37,215 bases of DNA from Lentzea tibetensis (GTDB lineage: Bacteria > Actinomycetota > Actinomycetes > Mycobacteriales > Pseudonocardiaceae), in the NCBI RefSeq assembly GCF_007845675.1, contig NZ_VOBR01000048.1, positions 1 to 37,215 of the forward strand. Reading direction: 5' to 3'. Both the position numbers and the translations under genes were made by a program. Under the pieces are notes generated by a model. It was not told the DNA's origin, ran no database searches, and saw only the letters and a list, made by a program, of their open reading frames with translations. This document shows, piece by piece, positions 26,204-37,099 of this stretch. Each line of letters begins with the position of its first letter. Position 1 is the first letter of the stretch.

Positions 26204-26362
26204 TCAGTCGCCTTGCGGGAACGGCACCTTGACCGGGCGCACGGGGATGCAGGTGGCGACGGGCTTGCCGTCGCGGGTCACGAGGACGCTCTCGCCGTTC
26301 TCGACGATGTCGAGCAGGGAGTGCAGGTCGCGGGACGCCTCGGACTCGGTCATTGACCTCAT
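26204..26362 (-). CDS. Phd/YefM-type antitoxin, no toxin partner
   Basis: 52 residues ([18 protein letters not shown], then [23 protein letters not shown]). This is the DNA-binding N-terminal core of the prevent-host-death family; the pattern MRxMxxSEASR is common at actinobacterial Phd starts. An ATG at 26353 (49 residues) is the alternative start. Third codon positions are almost all G or C, supporting real coding. The toxin-neutralising tail is very short ([11 protein letters not shown]), and there is no PIN, Doc or RelE-type gene on either side: downstream is the convergent holin-like gene and upstream is non-coding. So this is an orphan or truncated antitoxin that may keep only a DNA-binding role. 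Confidence 0.8.
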   Translation of the reverse strand: MRSMTESEASRDLHSLLDIVENGESVLVTRDGKPVATCIPVRPVKVPFPQGD

Positions 26363-26424
26363 GGGGCGTCAGGCTGTCAGACTCGTTGTGCCGCAACCAG
26401 TTCGTTCACTCGATTCAGTGAGCG

Positions 26425-27255
26425 TCAGATTCGGCCGGTCGCGACCTGGTGCTCGGCGAGTGCGCGCACGCGCCTGCGGACGGAGGTGTCCTTCCGGGGC
26501 GCCAGGAACTGGGCCAGCGAGAACAGGTCCAGCTCACGGCCCCGCTGGACCGCTTCGTCGTCCGCTCCAGCGCCTTCGCGGACGCCCAGCGCGAACGGCG
26601 TCGGCGGCTCGTCGCGCGGTTCGAAGCGCAGCAGGTTGCCGAGGTCGGTCTCGCGCGGGCCGGCGAACGTGAACTCCCAGTCGAGCAGTGCCGCGACCGC
26701 GCCGTCCGGCCTGAGCAGCACGTTCTTCGGGTTGAGGTCGCCGTGCACGCGCACCGGGGCGGTCACCAGGCCGACCTCGTGCGCTCGTGCCAGTTCCGCC
26801 CATCCGGGTGGTGCGTCGGTCGCCCCGGCGACCAGTTCGGCGAGCATCTCGGTGCCCGCCGCGGGCCAGGGCGTGACGTGCCAGCCCCGGTTCCAGGTGA
26901 GCTCGCCCGCTGCCTCACGCCTGCGCTCGGTGACCTTCCGGATGAGCTCGCCGAGCGTCCGGCCCAGCGCGCGGTCCTGGGGCACCAGATCCGCGCGCAC
27001 ACCGTCCACCCAGGACAGCACCGCGCGTTCTCCCGCCGCGGCAAGGACTTCCGGCACCGGGATGCCGTCTTTCCCGGCTTCCTCGATGGCCGCGAGCTCG
27101 AGCTGTGCGGCACCGGGCCTGGTCCACCGGCGCAGCACCACCCGGTTGTTCACCCGGAACACCTCGTTGACGAACCCGCCGGACACCGGTTCGACCGTTT
27201 CCACGCGTGTGATGCCCGCGACCCGCAGGAGTTCGACGTCCACGGGCTGGAACAC
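26425..27255 (-). CDS. Aminoglycoside-phosphotransferase-fold kinase
   Basis: About 276 residues from the GTG at 27255 (a GTG at 27264 is also possible). APH/choline-kinase fold: the N-lobe starts [29 protein letters not shown], the catalytic loop is VHGDLNPKN (about 169-177), and the metal-binding Asp is in [20 protein letters not shown]. It transfers phosphate from ATP to a small alcohol or amine; a true antibiotic substrate is not implied, because most chromosomal members have other or unknown substrates. Divergent from hisE across about 50 bp; M. tuberculosis lacks it in this neighbourhood as far as I recall. Confidence 0.85.
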   Translation of the reverse strand: MFQPVDVELLRVAGITRVETVEPVSGGFVNEVFRVNNRVVLRRWTRPGAAQLELAAIEEAGKDGIPVPEVLAAAGERAVLSWVDGVRADLVPQDRALGRTLGELIRKVTERRREAAGELTWNRGWHVTPWPAAGTEMLAELVAGATDAPPGWAELARAHEVGLVTAPVRVHGDLNPKNVLLRPDGAVAALLDWEFTFAGPRETDLGNLLRFEPRDEPPTPFALGVREGAGADDEAVQRGRELDLFSLAQFLAPRKDTSVRRRVRALAEHQVATGRI

Positions 27256-27304
27256 AGTGCCCACGTTGCAAGCCGCCGTTCGGAGGATGGGAGGATGCGG
27301 AGCC

Positions 27305-27568
27305 GTGAAGACCTTCGACGAGTTGTTCGCCGAACTCAGCGACCGCGCCCGCACCAAGCCAGAAGGATCCGGCACCGTTGTAGCACTGGAGGCCGGCGTC
27401 CACGCGCAGGGCAAGAAGGTGCTCGAGGAAGCCGGCGAGGTGTGGATCGCCGCGGAGCATGAGAGCGACGAACGGCTGGCGGAGGAGATCTCGCAGCTGC
27501 TGTACCGGCTGCAGGTCCTCATGCTGGGCCGCGGGCTGACCCTGGACGACGTCTACAAGTACCTGTGA
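27305..27568 (+). CDS. hisE: Phosphoribosyl-ATP pyrophosphohydrolase
   Basis: 87 residues from the GTG at 27305, with GGGAGG (27289-27294) 10 nt upstream. All-alpha HisE fold: [13 protein letters not shown], then [19 protein letters not shown], whose E-x-x-E Mg-binding acidic residues hydrolyse the pyrophosphate of PR-ATP in step 2 of histidine synthesis. Usual length for a stand-alone HisE. Directly upstream of hisG, as in mycobacteria. Confidence 0.95.
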   Translation: MKTFDELFAELSDRARTKPEGSGTVVALEAGVHAQGKKVLEEAGEVWIAAEHESDERLAEEISQLLYRLQVLMLGRGLTLDDVYKYL

Positions 27569-27582
27569 CTGGAGACCGGACC

Positions 27583-28443
27583 ATGCTGCGCGTAGCAGTC
27601 CCCAACAAGGGCGCGCTCGCCGAACGCGCCTCCGCGATGCTGACCGAGGCGGGCTACCGCCAGCGTCACGAGCCGCGCGACCTCACCGTGCTCGACCCCG
27701 CCAACGACGTCGAGTTCTTCTTCCTGCGCCCCAAGGACATCGCGATCTACGTGGCGTCCGGCGACCTGGACCTCGGCATCACCGGCCGCGACCTCGCCGA
27801 GGACTCCGGCGCCGACGAGAACGGCGACGCCGTCCAGGAGATGCTGGCACTCGGCTTCGGCGGCTCCACCTTCCGCTACGCCGGCCCGCGCGGCACGGAC
27901 TGGCAGATCTCCGACCTCGAGGGCAAGCGCCTCGCCACCGCGTACCCGAAGCTCGTCGGCAAGGACCTCCGCCGTCGCGGCATCACCGCCAAGGTGATCC
28001 GCCTCGACGGCGCCGTCGAGATCTCCATCCAGCTCGGCGTGGCCGACCTGATCGCCGACGTCGTCGGCTCCGGCCGGACCCTGCGCCAGCACGACCTGGT
28101 GCCGTTCGGCGAGCCGATCTGCAATTCCGAGGCCGTGCTCGTGCACCGGCGCGGATCCGAGGAGTCGGCGGCCAAGCTGCAGCTCAAGGCCCGGTTGCAG
28201 GGTGTCGTGTTCGCGCAGCAGTACCTGATGATCGACTACGACTGCCCCCGGTCGCTGCTCGAGAAGGCCATCGCGTTGACGCCTGGGCTCGAGTCGCCGA
28301 CCGTCGCGCCGCTGGCGCACGAGGACTGGGTGGCCGTGCGGTCCATGGTGCCGCGCAAGGACGCGAACCAGACGATGGACGAGCTGGCCGCACTGGGCGC
28401 CAAGGCAGTGCTCGCGTCGGACATCAGGTTCTGCCGCCTGTAA
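27583..28443 (+). CDS. hisG: ATP phosphoribosyltransferase, long form
   Basis: 286 residues from the ATG at 27583 (GGAG at 27571-27574, spacing 8); a GTG at 27565 overlapping the hisE stop is the alternative. It catalyses step 1 of histidine synthesis, ATP plus PRPP. The catalytic domain has [15 protein letters not shown] and the phosphate-binding [14 protein letters not shown]; the C-terminal regulatory domain (about 210-286, including [19 protein letters not shown]) makes it the long, histidine-inhibited form that needs no HisZ. It forms an operon with hisE. Confidence 0.96.
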   Translation: MLRVAVPNKGALAERASAMLTEAGYRQRHEPRDLTVLDPANDVEFFFLRPKDIAIYVASGDLDLGITGRDLAEDSGADENGDAVQEMLALGFGGSTFRYAGPRGTDWQISDLEGKRLATAYPKLVGKDLRRRGITAKVIRLDGAVEISIQLGVADLIADVVGSGRTLRQHDLVPFGEPICNSEAVLVHRRGSEESAAKLQLKARLQGVVFAQQYLMIDYDCPRSLLEKAIALTPGLESPTVAPLAHEDWVAVRSMVPRKDANQTMDELAALGAKAVLASDIRFCRL

Positions 28444-28448
28444 GTGAG

Positions 28449-29066
28449 CTAGGCGTTCAAGAGGTGCTGCACTTCGGCGTCGTCGAGTTGGTGGAAGCGT
28501 TCGTACCACCGGCTGACGGCGCCGAAGTTGCGCAGGGTGTGCACGGCGACGACCTCGTCGGTGAACGTCCGCACGGACTCGGCCGCGGCCACCGGCACGG
28601 CGAGCACGATCCGGGCCGGAGCGTGGCTGCGCACCCATTCGAGCGCGGCCCGCGCGGTGACACCGGTGGCGAGCCCGTCGTCGACGACGATGACGTCCCG
28701 GTCGGTGAGCTTCAGCGGTTCGCGGTCGGCGCGGTAGAGCCGGGTGCGGCGCTGGGCCTCGGCGCGTTCGCGTTCGCAGTGCGCGCGGAGACCGGACCTG
28801 GTCAGGCCGAGTGCGCGGAGCGCGCGTTCGTCGTAGATCGGGTCGCCGTCCGCGGTGACCGCGCCGATGCCGTACTCGGGGTGGCCCGGCACACCGATCT
28901 TGCGGGCGACCACGACGTCCAGCTCGCCCTTGACCGCCTCGGCGACCTCGGTGGCGACCGGCACGCCGCCGCGCGGGAGGCCGAGCACGATCGGATCCGA
29001 CCAGTGCCGCTGGGCGAGCAGCTCACCCAGCGCGCGGCCCGCCTCGGTGCGATCGACGAACCTCAT
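28449..29066 (-). CDS. Phosphoribosyltransferase-family protein
   Basis: 205 residues. The PRPP-binding motif VIVVDDGLATGVTA (about 126-139) and the flexible-loop region around ARKIGVPGHPEYGIGAV are present, together with LGLPRGGVPVA near the N-terminus. This matches the group of stand-alone PRTase-domain proteins found in actinobacteria, often in stress (DosR-type) or conserved hypothetical contexts; no nucleobase specificity can be assigned. Convergent with hisG (5 bp apart). The 106-bp gap to the thioesterase-like gene behind it must hold its promoter; no clear box is seen. Confidence 0.85.
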   Translation of the reverse strand: MRFVDRTEAGRALGELLAQRHWSDPIVLGLPRGGVPVATEVAEAVKGELDVVVARKIGVPGHPEYGIGAVTADGDPIYDERALRALGLTRSGLRAHCERERAEAQRRTRLYRADREPLKLTDRDVIVVDDGLATGVTARAALEWVRSHAPARIVLAVPVAAAESVRTFTDEVVAVHTLRNFGAVSRWYERFHQLDDAEVQHLLNA

Positions 29067-29172
29067 CGCTGCGCACTCACCGTCCCGGCCGCGCCGGCGT
29101 CACCCACGTTCGTGTTGCGGGCCCACGCCACGGCCTTCGTGCACCCACGGTACGTCCGCGCCAGTCTGTCGG

Positions 29173-29964
29173 TCACCCGGAACGGCTACCCCTTTCCCGC
29201 ACGAACAACGCCTGGGCGGTCCGGCCGACCGGCCCGGTCTCGTCGTGCAGGACGCTCGCCGCGACACCCACGCCGTCCGGCCCGATGACGGTGTTCGCCT
29301 CCAGCGCGAACCACTCGCCGGTCGGCTGGCGGAACAGGTGCACCGACAGATCCGTGTTGATGGAGAACCACTTGCGGATGTCCAGCCTGCTCGACACCCC
29401 GCTCGCCGAGTCCGCGATCGCGAACAGCTTCTGCAGCGGCGACGCCTGCTCACCGTCGACGGTCTCGACCTTCGGCCGTCCCCACACGGTCGCGTCGCCG
29501 GGCGTGAAGATGCCGCCGCCGCGCAACGCCAGCCACTCGACAGCCGCGAGGTAGCCGCCGCCCCAGCCTTCCGGGACGCGCATGGGCTCGGCCGCGTCCG
29601 GCGGGTCCACACGCGGTGGGGCACCGGCGCGCACGGCCTCGGTGTCACTCGTGACGATGCGCCACGCCTTCGCCGCCAGCACCGCGCGACCCTCGTACCG
29701 CAGCTCGCCGCGCAGCAGCTCGACGCTGCGCCCCGGCCGTTCCACCTCGGCGTGCACCTCGAGCTCGGCGACCGGCACCGGGCCGAGCACCTCGAACGTC
29801 ACCCGCGCCAGGTGCGCGTCCTCGCGCGGCGCGGTGCGCTCGAACTCGCGGACGAGCAGCGCGCTCGGCGGGCCGAGGTGCTGGCTCTCGGCGTTCCACG
29901 GACCCACCGTGTGCTGGGTGCTCCGGTACCGGTTTTCCCCCGCGGGGATGAAGAACGCGCCCAT
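29173..29964 (-). CDS. Acyl-CoA thioesterase-like protein (double hotdog)
   Basis: 263 residues from the ATG at 29964, whose A is the last base of the preceding RecB-like gene's TGA stop (TGATG), so the two are translationally coupled. The composition and segments fit the TesB-like/thioesterase superfamily: an N-terminal half with GPPSALLVREFERTAP and a C-terminal half with DLSVHLFRQPTGEWFALEANT and TGPVGRTAQALFVR. It probably hydrolyses acyl-CoA thioesters. The catalytic Asp/Gln/Ser set cannot be assigned with certainty from sequence alone. Confidence 0.82.
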   Translation of the reverse strand: MGAFFIPAGENRYRSTQHTVGPWNAESQHLGPPSALLVREFERTAPREDAHLARVTFEVLGPVPVAELEVHAEVERPGRSVELLRGELRYEGRAVLAAKAWRIVTSDTEAVRAGAPPRVDPPDAAEPMRVPEGWGGGYLAAVEWLALRGGGIFTPGDATVWGRPKVETVDGEQASPLQKLFAIADSASGVSSRLDIRKWFSINTDLSVHLFRQPTGEWFALEANTVIGPDGVGVAASVLHDETGPVGRTAQALFVRERGSRSG

Positions 29965-30845
29965 CAGTCCGCCCTGTCCAGGATCGTCTCGTCCTCGTCC
30001 GGCTCCGGCCAGCCGGGGTACGGCGGGGGAGTGCCGTCGAACTCCGGGCAGAGCGCCTTGTGGTCGCAGTAGTCGCACAGCCTGCTCTTGCTCGGCCGGA
30101 AGTCACCGGTCGGCGCGGCCCGCATGATCGCAGCCCAGATCGCTTCGAGCGTCCGCTCGAACCGCTTCAGCTCGGCCTCGTCCGGCTGGTACGCCAGCGC
30201 CTGCCGGTCGGCCAGGTACATCAGCCGCAGCTGCCGCGGCACCTCGCCGCGCAGCCGCCACAGCACCAGCGCGTAGAACTTCATCTGGAACAGCGCCTTG
30301 GCCTCGTTGACCTCGCGCGGCGCCGCCCCGGTCTTGTAGTCGACGACGCGGATCTCACCTGTCGGCGCGACGTCCACCCGGTCGATGTACCCGCGCAGCA
30401 GCACACCCGATGGCAGCTCCGACTCGACCAGCAGCTCCCGCGACTCCGGCTCCAGCCTGCGCGGGTCCTCCAGGCCGAAGTAGCCGTCCAGCAGCGACTC
30501 CGCGGACCTCAGCCACTCCGCTTCCTCCTCGGCGCCGTCCGCGAAGAGGCCTGCGAACTCAGGGCGTTCCGCCTTCACCCGCGTCCACGCCGGACTCAGC
30601 AGAGCTTTCGCCTGATCCGGCATCCGTTCCTGGGCGGGCAGGCCGAAGAGGTCCTCCAGCACGGCGTGCACGACCGTGCCGCGCACCTGCGCCTTGGTCG
30701 GCTTCTCGGGGAGACGGTCGACGGCGCGGAAGCGGTAGAGCAGCGGGCACTGCTTGAAGTCACCAGCGCGCGAGGGGGAGAGCGCAGGTCTGCGCACAGG
30801 CCTCTGAGCCGTCACGGGTGGATCTTGGTGCAGTGGTTCCGCCAT
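29964..30845 (-). CDS. RecB-family PD-(D/E)XK exonuclease, Fe-S type
   Basis: 293 residues. The nuclease core has LSPSRAGDFKQCPLLYRF, the active-site His in GTVVHAVLEDLF, then the Asp of RGYIDRVDV and the D-Y-K of VVDYKTG. Cys33 with Cys257, Cys260 and Cys266 (CDYCDHKALC) gives the C-xn-C-x2-C-x5-C iron-sulfur cluster seen in AddB, Cas4 and related RecB nucleases. A single-domain protein with no helicase; equivalent, to my knowledge, to Rv2119. It probably acts in DNA repair. A TAACCT box lies 8 nt before the ATG. Not a Cas4: no CRISPR repeats or cas genes are nearby. Confidence 0.9.
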   Translation of the reverse strand: MAEPLHQDPPVTAQRPVRRPALSPSRAGDFKQCPLLYRFRAVDRLPEKPTKAQVRGTVVHAVLEDLFGLPAQERMPDQAKALLSPAWTRVKAERPEFAGLFADGAEEEAEWLRSAESLLDGYFGLEDPRRLEPESRELLVESELPSGVLLRGYIDRVDVAPTGEIRVVDYKTGAAPREVNEAKALFQMKFYALVLWRLRGEVPRQLRLMYLADRQALAYQPDEAELKRFERTLEAIWAAIMRAAPTGDFRPSKSRLCDYCDHKALCPEFDGTPPPYPGWPEPDEDETILDRAD

Positions 30846-30853
30846 GACTCGAA

Positions 30854-30859
30854 AGGTTA
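30854..30859 (-). promoter_or_regulatory. -10 box of a leaderless start (RecB-like gene)
   Basis: On the minus strand TAACCT ends 8 nt before the ATG at 30845; there is no ribosome binding site. Confidence 0.4.
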
Positions 30860-30913
30860 GGCGAGGGGTCTGACAGTCTTGGACGCCGCGCCGCCTCGCT
30901 CGGCTTCGCGCAC

Positions 30914-31020
30914 ACCTCGCGAGGTCGCGTCGGTCGTCCGGACGCCCGGTCTCGTCGGAATCGGCGAAGCCCATTTCGGCGAGAGCGAGTGGCCGGACGA
31001 CCGACTTCCCGGCGACCTCG
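30914..31020. repeat. Structured inverted repeat in a divergent intergenic region
   Basis: The left arm 30920-30941 (22 nt) is fully complementary to two blocks on the right: 30993-31005 (13 bp) and 31012-31020 (9 bp), separated by a 6-nt bulge. Inside, 30950-30957 pairs with 30977-30984 (8 bp, one G-T). The 12-bp palindrome ACCTCGCGAGGT (30914-30925) overlaps the left end. It fills much of the 241-bp gap between the divergent RecB-like and site-2-protease genes. It could be a structured RNA, an operator or a REP-like element. Confidence 0.6.
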
Positions 31021-31074
31021 CCGCCGTCTGCGGAGCAGCGGCCATCCAACACCGCATCCCTACACCCGTACGCC

Positions 31075-31080
31075 TAGGCT
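31075..31080 (+). promoter_or_regulatory. -10 box of a leaderless start (site-2 protease gene)
   Basis: TAGGCT, identical to the metH box, ends 6 nt before the GTG at 31087; there is no ribosome binding site. Confidence 0.45.
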
Positions 31081-31086
31081 CAGCGG

Positions 31087-33085
<1,999 letters not shown>

Positions 33086-33088
33086 GCG

Positions 33089-33814
33089 TCAGGCGCCGGT
33101 CAGGTAGCGGTTGTCGCAGAGCTGCCAGTCGCCGCCGGACTTCTTCCAGGTGTAGGTGACGTCCTGGTTGATCTTGCGCTCGCCGAGGTTGCCTTCGACG
33201 TGCATGGTGACCTCGGCGGAGTCGCCCGACTCCGTCACGGACTTGACCGTGGCCTTGGTCGACGTGTTCTGCTTGATCTTGTCCAGCTCGGCCTTGGTCC
33301 TCGGGTCCTTGTTGACCGCTTCCAGTGACTGCTCGACCTTCGTGCGGATGTCGGGGCAGATCATGGACATGTACTTGGCCTCGTCCTTGGCGCTCACCGC
33401 CGCGGCGTACTCCTCGGCGGCTGCCTTGGCGCCACCGCCCCCGAAGTACATCAGGGCCGCGACGGCACCCCCCACGAGCACCAGCACACCGGCGATGACA
33501 CCGATGATCAGGCCGGTCTTGCTCTTCTTCGGCAGCGGAGGGCCGTAGCCGTAGGGCTGCTGCGGGCCGCCGTATCCAGGAGGCGGCTGCTGCCCGTAAC
33601 CCTGCTGCTGGCCGTAACCCTGCTGCCCGTAGCCCGGCTGTTGCCCATAGCCCTGCTGCTGCCCGTATCCGGGCTGCTGGCCGTACGGGTCGGGCTGGCC
33701 GTAGCCCGGCTGGGGTGGCTGCTGCCCGTGCGGTCCCGGCTGACCGGGCTGCTGCCCGTACGGTCCCTGGGGCCCAGCGCCTGGGGGACCCGGAGGCTGT
33801 GGGGGGTACGTCAT
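33089..33814 (-). CDS. Membrane-anchored protein with Q/G/P/Y-rich repeats (paralogue A)
   Basis: 241 residues from the ATG at 33814 (a GTG at 33823 is also open). Residues 1-95 are disordered low-complexity repeats of the type GYGQQ/PYGQQP. One membrane helix ([22 protein letters not shown], about 103-124) follows, then an extracytoplasmic domain of about 115 residues ([28 protein letters not shown] to [10 protein letters not shown]) that resembles DUF4878/NTF2-like domains, with two cysteines probably forming a disulfide. Function unknown. It lies 3' to its paralogue at 33906 and separated from it by a terminator; convergent with trmI (3 bp apart). Confidence 0.85.
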   Translation of the reverse strand: MTYPPQPPGPPGAGPQGPYGQQPGQPGPHGQQPPQPGYGQPDPYGQQPGYGQQQGYGQQPGYGQQGYGQQQGYGQQPPPGYGGPQQPYGYGPPLPKKSKTGLIIGVIAGVLVLVGGAVAALMYFGGGGAKAAAEEYAAAVSAKDEAKYMSMICPDIRTKVEQSLEAVNKDPRTKAELDKIKQNTSTKATVKSVTESGDSAEVTMHVEGNLGERKINQDVTYTWKKSGGDWQLCDNRYLTGA

Positions 33815-33867
33815 GCCGCCCACCGTGCCCTAACTCATCCCGATTTGCCCAGTGAATCGGGACACGC

Positions 33868-33897
33868 AAAAGAGGCCCGGCCGATCGGCCGGGCCCC
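33868..33897 (-). terminator. Intrinsic terminator of paralogue B
   Basis: The perfect 22-bp palindrome 33874-33895 (GGCCCGGCC-GATC-GGCCGGGCC) is followed on the minus strand by TCTTTT. It sits 10 bp beyond the stop of the gene at 33906, separating its transcript from paralogue A. Confidence 0.88.
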
Positions 33898-33905
33898 TGG
33901 GCGCA

Positions 33906-34667
33906 CTACTTGACCTTGATGTCCTCCGGCCGCATGCAGTACTTCCAGTCGCCGGACTCCTTCTTGAACTTGATGTCCAGCGTCGACTCCTGCTTCTTGC
34001 CCACGACCGTGATCTCGTACTTCACGTTCGCGGTCGCCGTGTCGCCCGAGACCGTGACGTTGTTGACCGTCACGGTCGGGGCAGGCGTGTTCTTCGAGAG
34101 CTCCTCGGCCCTGCGCTGGAGCTCGGGGTCGACCGACACGGTCGGCTTTCGCTCGAGCGCGTCCAGCACCTCCTTGCACGTCAAGGACTTGAGCTTGCTC
34201 TCGTTCTTGCTGCGCATCGCGCTGTAGAACTCGTCGACCGCCTCCTTGGCGTCGGCGTCGCCGCCGCTGTCACCGGAGTTCGAGTTCGTGTTGGTGTTGC
34301 CGCTGTTGCCCGACGCGCTGTTGCTCGAACCGCCGCCGCTCGAACCCGACATGGCCGCGATGCCGACGATCACGCCCACCAGCACGAGCACGCCGGCGAT
34401 GACGCCCACGACCACGCCCGTGTTGTTCTTCTTGGGCGGCGGGCCGTAGCCGTAGGGCGGCTGCGGGCCCCCGTACCCCGGCGGCGGCTGCTGGCCGTAC
34501 GGACCGGGCTGGCCAGGCTGGCCGTAAGGCGGCTGCTGGCCGTATCCCTGCTGCGGTGGCTGACCATAGGGCCCCGGCTGCTGGGGCTGTTGGCCATGAG
34601 GCTGCTGCCCGTATCCGGGCGGCGGCTGCTGGCCGTACGGGCCCGGCTGCTGTGGCGGGTAGGTCAT
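33906..34667 (-). CDS. Membrane-anchored protein with Q/G/P/Y-rich repeats (paralogue B)
   Basis: 253 residues from the ATG at 34667, with GGGGGAAAG about 4 nt upstream. Same layout as paralogue A: disordered repeats 1-78 ([25 protein letters not shown]), a membrane helix (about 84-106, [20 protein letters not shown]), a Ser/Gly/Asn linker, then a DUF4878-like domain with cysteines in LTCKEV and KYCMRP. It ends DIKVK. The two genes are an old tandem duplication: the repeats, the helix and the final D-W-x-x-C motif match, while the linker is unique to B. Function unknown; such proteins are common and multicopy in actinobacteria. Confidence 0.87.
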   Translation of the reverse strand: MTYPPQQPGPYGQQPPPGYGQQPHGQQPQQPGPYGQPPQQGYGQQPPYGQPGQPGPYGQQPPPGYGGPQPPYGYGPPPKKNNTGVVVGVIAGVLVLVGVIVGIAAMSGSSGGGSSNSASGNSGNTNTNSNSGDSGGDADAKEAVDEFYSAMRSKNESKLKSLTCKEVLDALERKPTVSVDPELQRRAEELSKNTPAPTVTVNNVTVSGDTATANVKYEITVVGKKQESTLDIKFKKESGDWKYCMRPEDIKVK

Positions 34668-35235
34668 CTGCTTTCCCCCGATGTGGTGTCCTGGTACTGA
34701 TAACGATTGAGCCACCCTGGCGTCACCGGACGGCTGTTCGTGGCCGGTGGGCCGGATGCGCGGCCAAAACCACCCGGTTGGCCGCACGGTCGCTGACCGT
34801 ACTGGCCCCGCTCCCCGCCGTGTCGCGGACCCGTCGGAGATGTCCGGATCGCTGTGGGTGACGAGCACCAGGCCCGGTGGTGGTCCACTCTGTGAGAACT
34901 AGGTGAATTCCGCCCCGAACCCCCAGGCCCGGACCGATACGTCCGCTTCGTCGCGGTCGCTCTGCGTGGGGATCAGTCCGCCCCGGTGGGACTGACATCG
35001 GATCTCCCGGCACTTCTCGCAGGTCGCGGGCGTGTTACGAGATCGACACGGCGACGCCGGTTACGAGACGCACCGTAGTGGGTAGGCGGTGGCTCCCGAC
35101 ACCGAGATGGAGCAGTTCACCCTCCAGCCGGGGGGAATCTTGCGTCACACGCCCGAAGATGATGTTGTGGGTGGCCCATTTTGTCGGTGATCGCCGGTAC
35201 CGTAACTGGTACGAACACGGGAGGAGGGTGCCGAC
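34668..35235. other. 568-bp divergent intergenic region before arc
   Basis: No gene is supported here. The open frames are short, unsupported by ribosome binding sites and show no recognisable protein. It holds several small inverted repeats: CGGCCAA/TTGGCCG and the adjacent ACGGTC-GCT-GACCGT near 34760-34800, TCAGTCC/GGACTGA near 34973-34996, and GTACC-N6-GGTAC near 35197-35212. There is also a direct repeat TTACGAGA at 35035 and 35061. The promoters of paralogue B and arc must lie here. Confidence 0.5.
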
Positions 35236-37026
35236 ATGCAGCACGGTCATCCCGGCAGCCAGCCTGACGAGGGCGGCGAGCTGAACCAGGGCAACAATTC
35301 TGAGCTGACAGCGCAGATCAGGTTCCTCGAGGACGAGATCGCGCTGCTGCGCCGCAAGTTGACGGAATCCCCGCGGCACGTCCGCTTGCTGGAGCAGCGG
35401 TTGGCTGAGGCGTCCGAGCGCGTCAGCCAGCTGACCGAGCGCAACACGAAGCTCATAGACACCCTCCGCGAAGCACGAAGCCAGTTGCTGGCGTTGCGTG
35501 AGGAGGTCGACCGGCTGGCCCAGCCACCCAGCGGGTACGGCGTCTTCATGGCGCGCTTCGAAGACGGCACAGTGGACGTGTTCACGTCCGGCCGTCGGAT
35601 GCGCGTCGCCGTTTCCCCGGCGGTGGAGGCCGAGAAGCTCTCCTTCGGTCAGTCGGTGCGTCTCAACGAGGCGCTCACGGTGGTCGAGGGCGGTGGCTTC
35701 GAACGCTCCGGTGAGGTCTGCGCGCTGCGCGAAGTCCTCACAGACGACGACGACACGATCGCGCGGGCGCTCGTGGTCGGGCACGCGGACGAGGAGAGAG
35801 TGGTCTGGCTCGCCCAGCCGCTGCTCGAGTCGCCGCTCAAGCCCGGCGACTCGTTGCTCGTCGACACCAAAGCGGGCTTCGCGTACGAGCGCGTGCCGAA
35901 GGCCGAGGTCGAGGACCTCGTGCTGGAGGAGGTGCCCGACATCGACTACAGCGACATCGGTGGCCTCGCCCGGCAGATCGAGCAGATCCGCGACGCGGTC
36001 GAGCTGCCGTTCCTGCACGCCGACCTGTTCCGCGAGTACGAGTTGCGGCCGCCCAAGGGCGTCCTGCTGTACGGCCCTCCCGGCTGCGGCAAGACGCTGA
36101 TCGCCAAGGCGGTGGCGAACTCACTGGCCAAGAAGGTGCTCGAAGCCCGTGGCGAGAGCAACAAGCAGGCCAAGTCCTACTTCCTGAACATCAAGGGCCC
36201 CGAGCTGCTCAACAAGTTCGTGGGCGAGACCGAGCGGCACATCCGGCTCATCTTCCAGCGGGCGCGCGAGAAGGCGTCCGAAGGCACCCCGGTGATCGTG
36301 TTCTTCGACGAGATGGACTCGATCTTCCGCACCCGCGGCTCCGGTGTGTCGTCCGACGTCGAGACGACGATCGTGCCCCAGCTGCTGTCGGAGATCGACG
36401 GCGTCGAAGGCCTCGAGAACGTCATCGTCATCGGCGCGTCCAACCGCGAGGACATGATCGACCCGGCGATCCTGCGGCCAGGCCGCCTCGACGTGAAGAT
36501 CAAGATCGAGCGGCCGGACGCCGAAGGTGCGAAGGACATCTTCACCAAGTACCTGACGCAGACGCTCCCGCTGCACGCCGACGACCTCGCCGAGTTCGGC
36601 GGGGACCCGAAGGCCTGCATCGAGGGCATGGTGCAGCACACCGTCGAGCGCATGTACGAGGAGTCCGAGGAGAACCGCTTCCTGGAGGTCACCTACGCCA
36701 ACGGTGACAAGGAGGTCCTGTACTTCAGGGACTTCAACTCCGGCGCGATGATCCAGAACATCGTCGACAGGGCCAAGAAGGCGGCGATCAAGTCGCTGCT
36801 GGACACCAAGCAGCCAGGGTTGTCCGTGCGGCACCTCATGGAAGCGATCGTCGACGAGTTCGCTGAGAACGAGGATCTGCCGAACACGACCAACCCCGAT
36901 GACTGGGCTCGTATCTCCGGTAAGAAGGGGGAGCGGATCGTTTACATCCGCACCCTGGTTACTGGGAAGAACCAGGAGTCTGGGCGGGCCATCGACACGG
37001 CCACCAACACTGGGCAGTACCTGTAG
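35236..37026 (+). CDS. arc: Proteasome-associated AAA+ ATPase (ARC/Mpa)
   Basis: 596 residues; a strong ribosome binding site (GGAGGAGG) precedes the ATG. An N-terminal coiled coil (about 22-95), which in Mpa captures the Pup tag, is followed by OB-fold interdomains (about 98-240) and an AAA+ module with Walker A GPPGCGKT (280-287), Walker B VFFDEMDS (Asp358, Glu359) and the arginine-finger region RPGRLD. The C-terminus is QYL, the motif that docks into the 20S core and opens its gate. It unfolds pupylated proteins for the proteasome. In related genomes dop, pup and the prcBA genes lie next to it, presumably just beyond the right end of this window. An intrinsic terminator follows. Confidence 0.97.
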   Translation: MQHGHPGSQPDEGGELNQGNNSELTAQIRFLEDEIALLRRKLTESPRHVRLLEQRLAEASERVSQLTERNTKLIDTLREARSQLLALREEVDRLAQPPSGYGVFMARFEDGTVDVFTSGRRMRVAVSPAVEAEKLSFGQSVRLNEALTVVEGGGFERSGEVCALREVLTDDDDTIARALVVGHADEERVVWLAQPLLESPLKPGDSLLVDTKAGFAYERVPKAEVEDLVLEEVPDIDYSDIGGLARQIEQIRDAVELPFLHADLFREYELRPPKGVLLYGPPGCGKTLIAKAVANSLAKKVLEARGESNKQAKSYFLNIKGPELLNKFVGETERHIRLIFQRAREKASEGTPVIVFFDEMDSIFRTRGSGVSSDVETTIVPQLLSEIDGVEGLENVIVIGASNREDMIDPAILRPGRLDVKIKIERPDAEGAKDIFTKYLTQTLPLHADDLAEFGGDPKACIEGMVQHTVERMYEESEENRFLEVTYANGDKEVLYFRDFNSGAMIQNIVDRAKKAAIKSLLDTKQPGLSVRHLMEAIVDEFAENEDLPNTTNPDDWARISGKKGERIVYIRTLVTGKNQESGRAIDTATNTGQYL

Positions 37027-37040
37027 GTCCTGTGTGGAGG

Positions 37041-37070
37041 GAGCCCCCGGTCGTTGCCGGGGGCTCTTTT
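37041..37070 (+). terminator. Intrinsic terminator of arc
   Basis: A perfect 10-bp G/C stem (37041-37050 with 37057-37066) with a TCGTTG loop is followed by TTTTCTTT, 14 bp after the arc stop codon. Confidence 0.93.
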
Positions 37071-37099
37071 CTTTGTGTGGGCTTTGGTGGTGGGGTGGG

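Noticed and set aside
26425-27255. Antibiotic-resistance kinase
   Set aside because: The APH fold alone does not show aminoglycoside activity; most chromosomal members act on other or unknown substrates, so no resistance call is made.
34668-35235. Additional gene upstream of arc
   Set aside because: All frames are short, lack ribosome binding sites and encode no recognisable protein; the region is better explained as two divergent promoters.
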